The notes under the pieces were generated by a model. That model worked only from the letters and a program-made list of their open reading frames with translations, was not told the origin of the DNA and did not search any database. A program made the translations under genes and the position numbers. Shown one piece after another: positions 7,290 through 8,985 of a stretch of DNA of 8,985 nucleotides; position 1 is the first letter of the stretch; each line of letters begins with the position of its first letter. Source of the DNA: Planctomycetaceae bacterium (GTDB lineage Bacteria > Planctomycetota > Planctomycetia > Planctomycetales > Planctomycetaceae); contig DOCI01000227.1 of assembly GCA_003503535.1 (NCBI GenBank), forward strand, positions 983 through 9,967. Reading direction: 5' to 3'.

Positions 7290-8696
7290 TTAACAGGTCG
7301 TTTTGACTTGATACAAGATTTCGTTTTTGTGAATTCCAAATTGAGTTCGGAAATTTGTTTTCAGGTTGGTCTGAAGCCTGTCGAAAGTTTCTCTGCACAC
7401 TGAGATCAGTTTCTGGAGTAGCTCAACTCGAAATATCGAGGTAAAACGCCGCCAGAGTCCCATCAAACCTCGTGGGGTGCCTGCTCCCAGTAGTTTTCTA
7501 AGGACCAGACTCAGGTTTCGCGCAGCCGCGTGGATGCTGTAGCGTTTGCGGATCTCTTCGAGTCCTCGCAGGTGACTTCGTCTCGCTCCGCCGGTTTCGC
7601 AGCAGTGAGCAAAACTGCGTTCCACTCGCTCGCTTCGTAATCGCTGTTTCTTCCGGCCACGACGACTGCGGGTCTCCAGGCGGTTCATGAGCCGCGACCA
7701 GTAATGAGGGGCTGATCGTGAGAGTTTTGTTGCGTTGGATTTCTCTGGGATGTGAGCTGTCAACTCCATCCACTGCAGTTGTGTCAGTACCTCCGCTTTG
7801 TAATACCCCTTGTCGGCCACGACATTCATAATCTCTGCATCCGTATCGGCCTCATCCAGATTGACTTGAGCCGAGACGACATTGCCAACCAGCGTTTGTG
7901 TGTCATGATCGGTGCCGTGATGCACTCCGGCTTGCAGGATCAGTTCGGTCTCCAAATCGATCACATGCTCGAGTTTATAACCCAAATGGGTCCGTCCATC
8001 CTTCATTTTGACAATGCGACTGTCCGGATCTGTCGGCGATTCCCAGTCGGTATTCGAGACTTTCTTCTCGCCGTCTTTGGATCGTTTGCGATCAAAGCGT
8101 CGAAGGTCTTCATCGGTCGGCTTGTCATCCTCTTCGATTTCACCCGTTTCAATCATCAATCGTTTGAGATATTCTTTCCAGTCTTCTCCGGTCTCCTTGC
8201 GGACAATGCTTTTCATGGCCGCGTTGGCTTCGATCATTGTGGAGTCGACGCCGATATCCAGGCCCGTCAACGAGAGTTCTTCGCTGGCGATCTTGAGTAC
8301 AAACGTAAAGACTTGATTGTGCACACTGAGTGGCAACCGTTTGCGGATGCGAGTCAGCGAAGAATGGTCGGGTGTCGATTCTGTGATTTTGAAGCCGAGG
8401 AATTCTCGTAGCGAAAAACTGTCGGCACATCGCCACGCGATCCCGCGTTGAGAATCGAGCCCTTCAAAATAGCCGATCAGCAGCATCCGAAAGTAAACCC
8501 CCGGCGGCACACCCGGTCGTCCTGAGACAGCGGTGTAATACGGCGAGCAGAGTTCTTCGAGAAACGCATCGAAGTTATGCTCGGCCAGCAACCGGTTTAA
8601 GCGTTCGTAAAACACATGCCGAGGAGTTTTCGGCAACTCCTGAGTAGGAACAAACAGTTCCTGCTGCCGTTGAGATTTCCGTCGTCCCAGACTCAT
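7290..8696 (-). CDS. IS1182-family DDE transposase
   Basis: Transposase of 468 aa, full length for the family. It opens MSLGRRKSQRQQELFVPTQE and carries the N-terminal DUF772-type region (about 55-120, including GRPGVPPGVYFRMLLIGYFEG and TPDHSSLTRIRKRL). The DDE core has D151 in GVDSTMIEAN, D295 in VADKGYYK, and E356 or E359 in RSERVERSFAH. A conserved C-terminal HLRGLEEIRKRYSIHAAARNL follows. I start at the ATG at 8696, 8 nt after AGGT. The reading frame stays open to 8849, but that extension runs through the IS200-type right end and is not part of this protein. Residues 318-345 align poorly with relatives I remember and may carry offsetting frameshifts. Clear terminal inverted repeats were not found. 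Confidence 0.88.
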   Translation of the reverse strand: MSLGRRKSQRQQELFVPTQELPKTPRHVFYERLNRLLAEHNFDAFLEELCSPYYTAVSGRPGVPPGVYFRMLLIGYFEGLDSQRGIAWRCADSFSLREFLGFKITESTPDHSSLTRIRKRLPLSVHNQVFTFVLKIASEELSLTGLDIGVDSTMIEANAAMKSIVRKETGEDWKEYLKRLMIETGEIEEDDKPTDEDLRRFDRKRSKDGEKKVSNTDWESPTDPDSRIVKMKDGRTHLGYKLEHVIDLETELILQAGVHHGTDHDTQTLVGNVVSAQVNLDEADTDAEIMNVVADKGYYKAEVLTQLQWMELTAHIPEKSNATKLSRSAPHYWSRLMNRLETRSRRGRKKQRLRSERVERSFAHCCETGGARRSHLRGLEEIRKRYSIHAAARNLSLVLRKLLGAGTPRGLMGLWRRFTSIFRVELLQKLISVCRETFDRLQTNLKTNFRTQFGIHKNEILYQVKTTC

Positions 8697-8751
8697 CGGA
8701 ATAGACCTGCGAAGAAGAATGTAGAGAGAAATAAACGAAGCGGAAATCAAA

Positions 8752-8772
8752 ACCACCAGTAGAACTGATGGT
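8752..8772 (-). repeat. Right-end hairpin of an IS200/IS605-type element
   Basis: ACCACCAGT and ACTGATGGT arms (9 bp, one mismatch) with a 3-base loop lie downstream of the tnpA remnant. Subterminal imperfect hairpins like this are what the Y1 transposase recognises at IS200/IS605 ends. The element's right tip should fall a few bases beyond, near 8740-8750. Confidence 0.6.
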
Positions 8773-8780
8773 ATGAGGAA

Positions 8781-8798
8781 GGCCCCTAAATGGGGGCC
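8781..8798 (-). terminator. GC-rich hairpin after tnpA stop, terminator-like
   Basis: Perfect GGCCCC and GGGGCC arms with a 6-base loop begin 13 bp past the tnpA stop on the minus strand. There is no strong T-tract, so it may serve more as an insulating or structural hairpin of the IS200/IS605 right end. Confidence 0.5.
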
Positions 8799-8811
8799 GT
8801 TGGGTTTATGG

Positions 8812-8985
8812 TTAATTTTCGTTGTCAAACAATCCCCGTTCCGGGTCACGCTCGTGCTTTGCTTGCTCTTGGATGTAACGACGAATCATCATTTCACCCA
8901 GACCAACCGTGCTCACTCAATATCCGCGAGACCAGAAACTACGTCCAAACAGCGTACCCTGCGTTTTCATCAGTTCTCGATGAAT
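8812..8985 (-). pseudogene. IS200/IS605-type Y1 transposase (tnpA), C-terminal part, interrupted by TGA
   Basis: Minus-strand frame entering from the right edge reads IHRELMKTQGTLFGRSFWS, then RGY, a TGA (8917-8919), then VSTVGLGEMMIRRYIQEQAK and a tail ending LFDNEN before TAA. FGRSFWSRGY and VSTVG followed by I-x-x-Y-I-x-x-Q are C-terminal motifs of Y1 HUH transposases. The tyrosine of RRYIQEQ corresponds to the catalytic nucleophile. Relatives have a cysteine where the TGA stands, one base from TGC or TGT. The protein made would stop before its catalytic tyrosine, so the gene is dead unless the stop is bypassed. The N-terminal HUH part is outside the window. Confidence 0.7.

Noticed and set aside
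7752..8411. Long plus-strand open frame (219 codons) opposite the transposase
   Set aside because: It is the mirror of a conserved DDE transposase frame; no independent domain features.
7164..8713. Matching TTCGCAGG motifs in inverted orientation near 7164 and 8706 as IS1182 terminal repeats
   Set aside because: Only 8 bp match perfectly, the right copy lies within the ribosome-site region, and the flanks do not extend the match.
8697..8849. N-terminal extension of the IS1182 transposase frame with a hydrophobic segment (519 aa in total)
   Set aside because: The extension translates the IS200-type right end and its hairpins; the family begins at MSLGRRK and a ribosome site precedes that ATG.
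8917..8919. TGA as selenocysteine, since it replaces a cysteine
   Set aside because: The position is not a redox site in this transposase family and the following sequence does not suggest a SECIS-like hairpin; an ordinary nonsense mutation is simpler.

Overview
The window (about 9 kb, roughly half GC) looks like planctomycete DNA. This is inferred from protein and element styles: an IS1182-type transposase beginning MSLGRRK, a DDE-integrase fragment beginning MAKFFHPL, and a Cys-rich lipoprotein of a type I associate with planctomycetes. No rRNA or tRNA is present to confirm it. There is a sharp division at about 5.93 kb.

Region 1 (1-5925) is transcribed entirely on the minus strand and reads as one export locus. 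In transcription order it holds: a sigma70-like promoter; a 12-cysteine small secreted protein; a 200-bp gap with a dyad and a weaker second promoter candidate; a periplasmic heavy-metal-associated-like protein with an MCGGC site; an FtsX/MacB-type permease; a Cys-rich lipoprotein; a MacA/HlyD-type membrane-fusion adaptor with a long coiled coil; a MacB/LolD-type ATPase; and a second FtsX/MacB-type permease that runs off the left edge. Gaps after the metal-binding gene are 12, 59, 45 and 41 bp, ending in a 1-nt TAATG overlap. I infer a tripartite-style ABC exporter or envelope-remodelling machine with two different permeases, linked to metal or thiol handling by its three Cys-bearing secreted proteins. 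The substrate is not visible from sequence.

Region 2 (about 5950-8985) is a patchwork of mobile-element remains. It contains an internally deleted group II intron on the minus strand, with domain V intact and only the first two dozen or so reverse-transcriptase residues left. Next come a decayed DDE-integrase fragment on the plus strand, a complete-looking IS1182-family transposase on the minus strand, and the right end of an IS200/IS605-type element on the minus strand. The last has two subterminal hairpins and a tnpA interrupted by TGA before its catalytic tyrosine. The intron remnant ends only some tens of bases upstream of the export locus promoter, so ancestral upstream DNA, possibly a regulator, may have been displaced.
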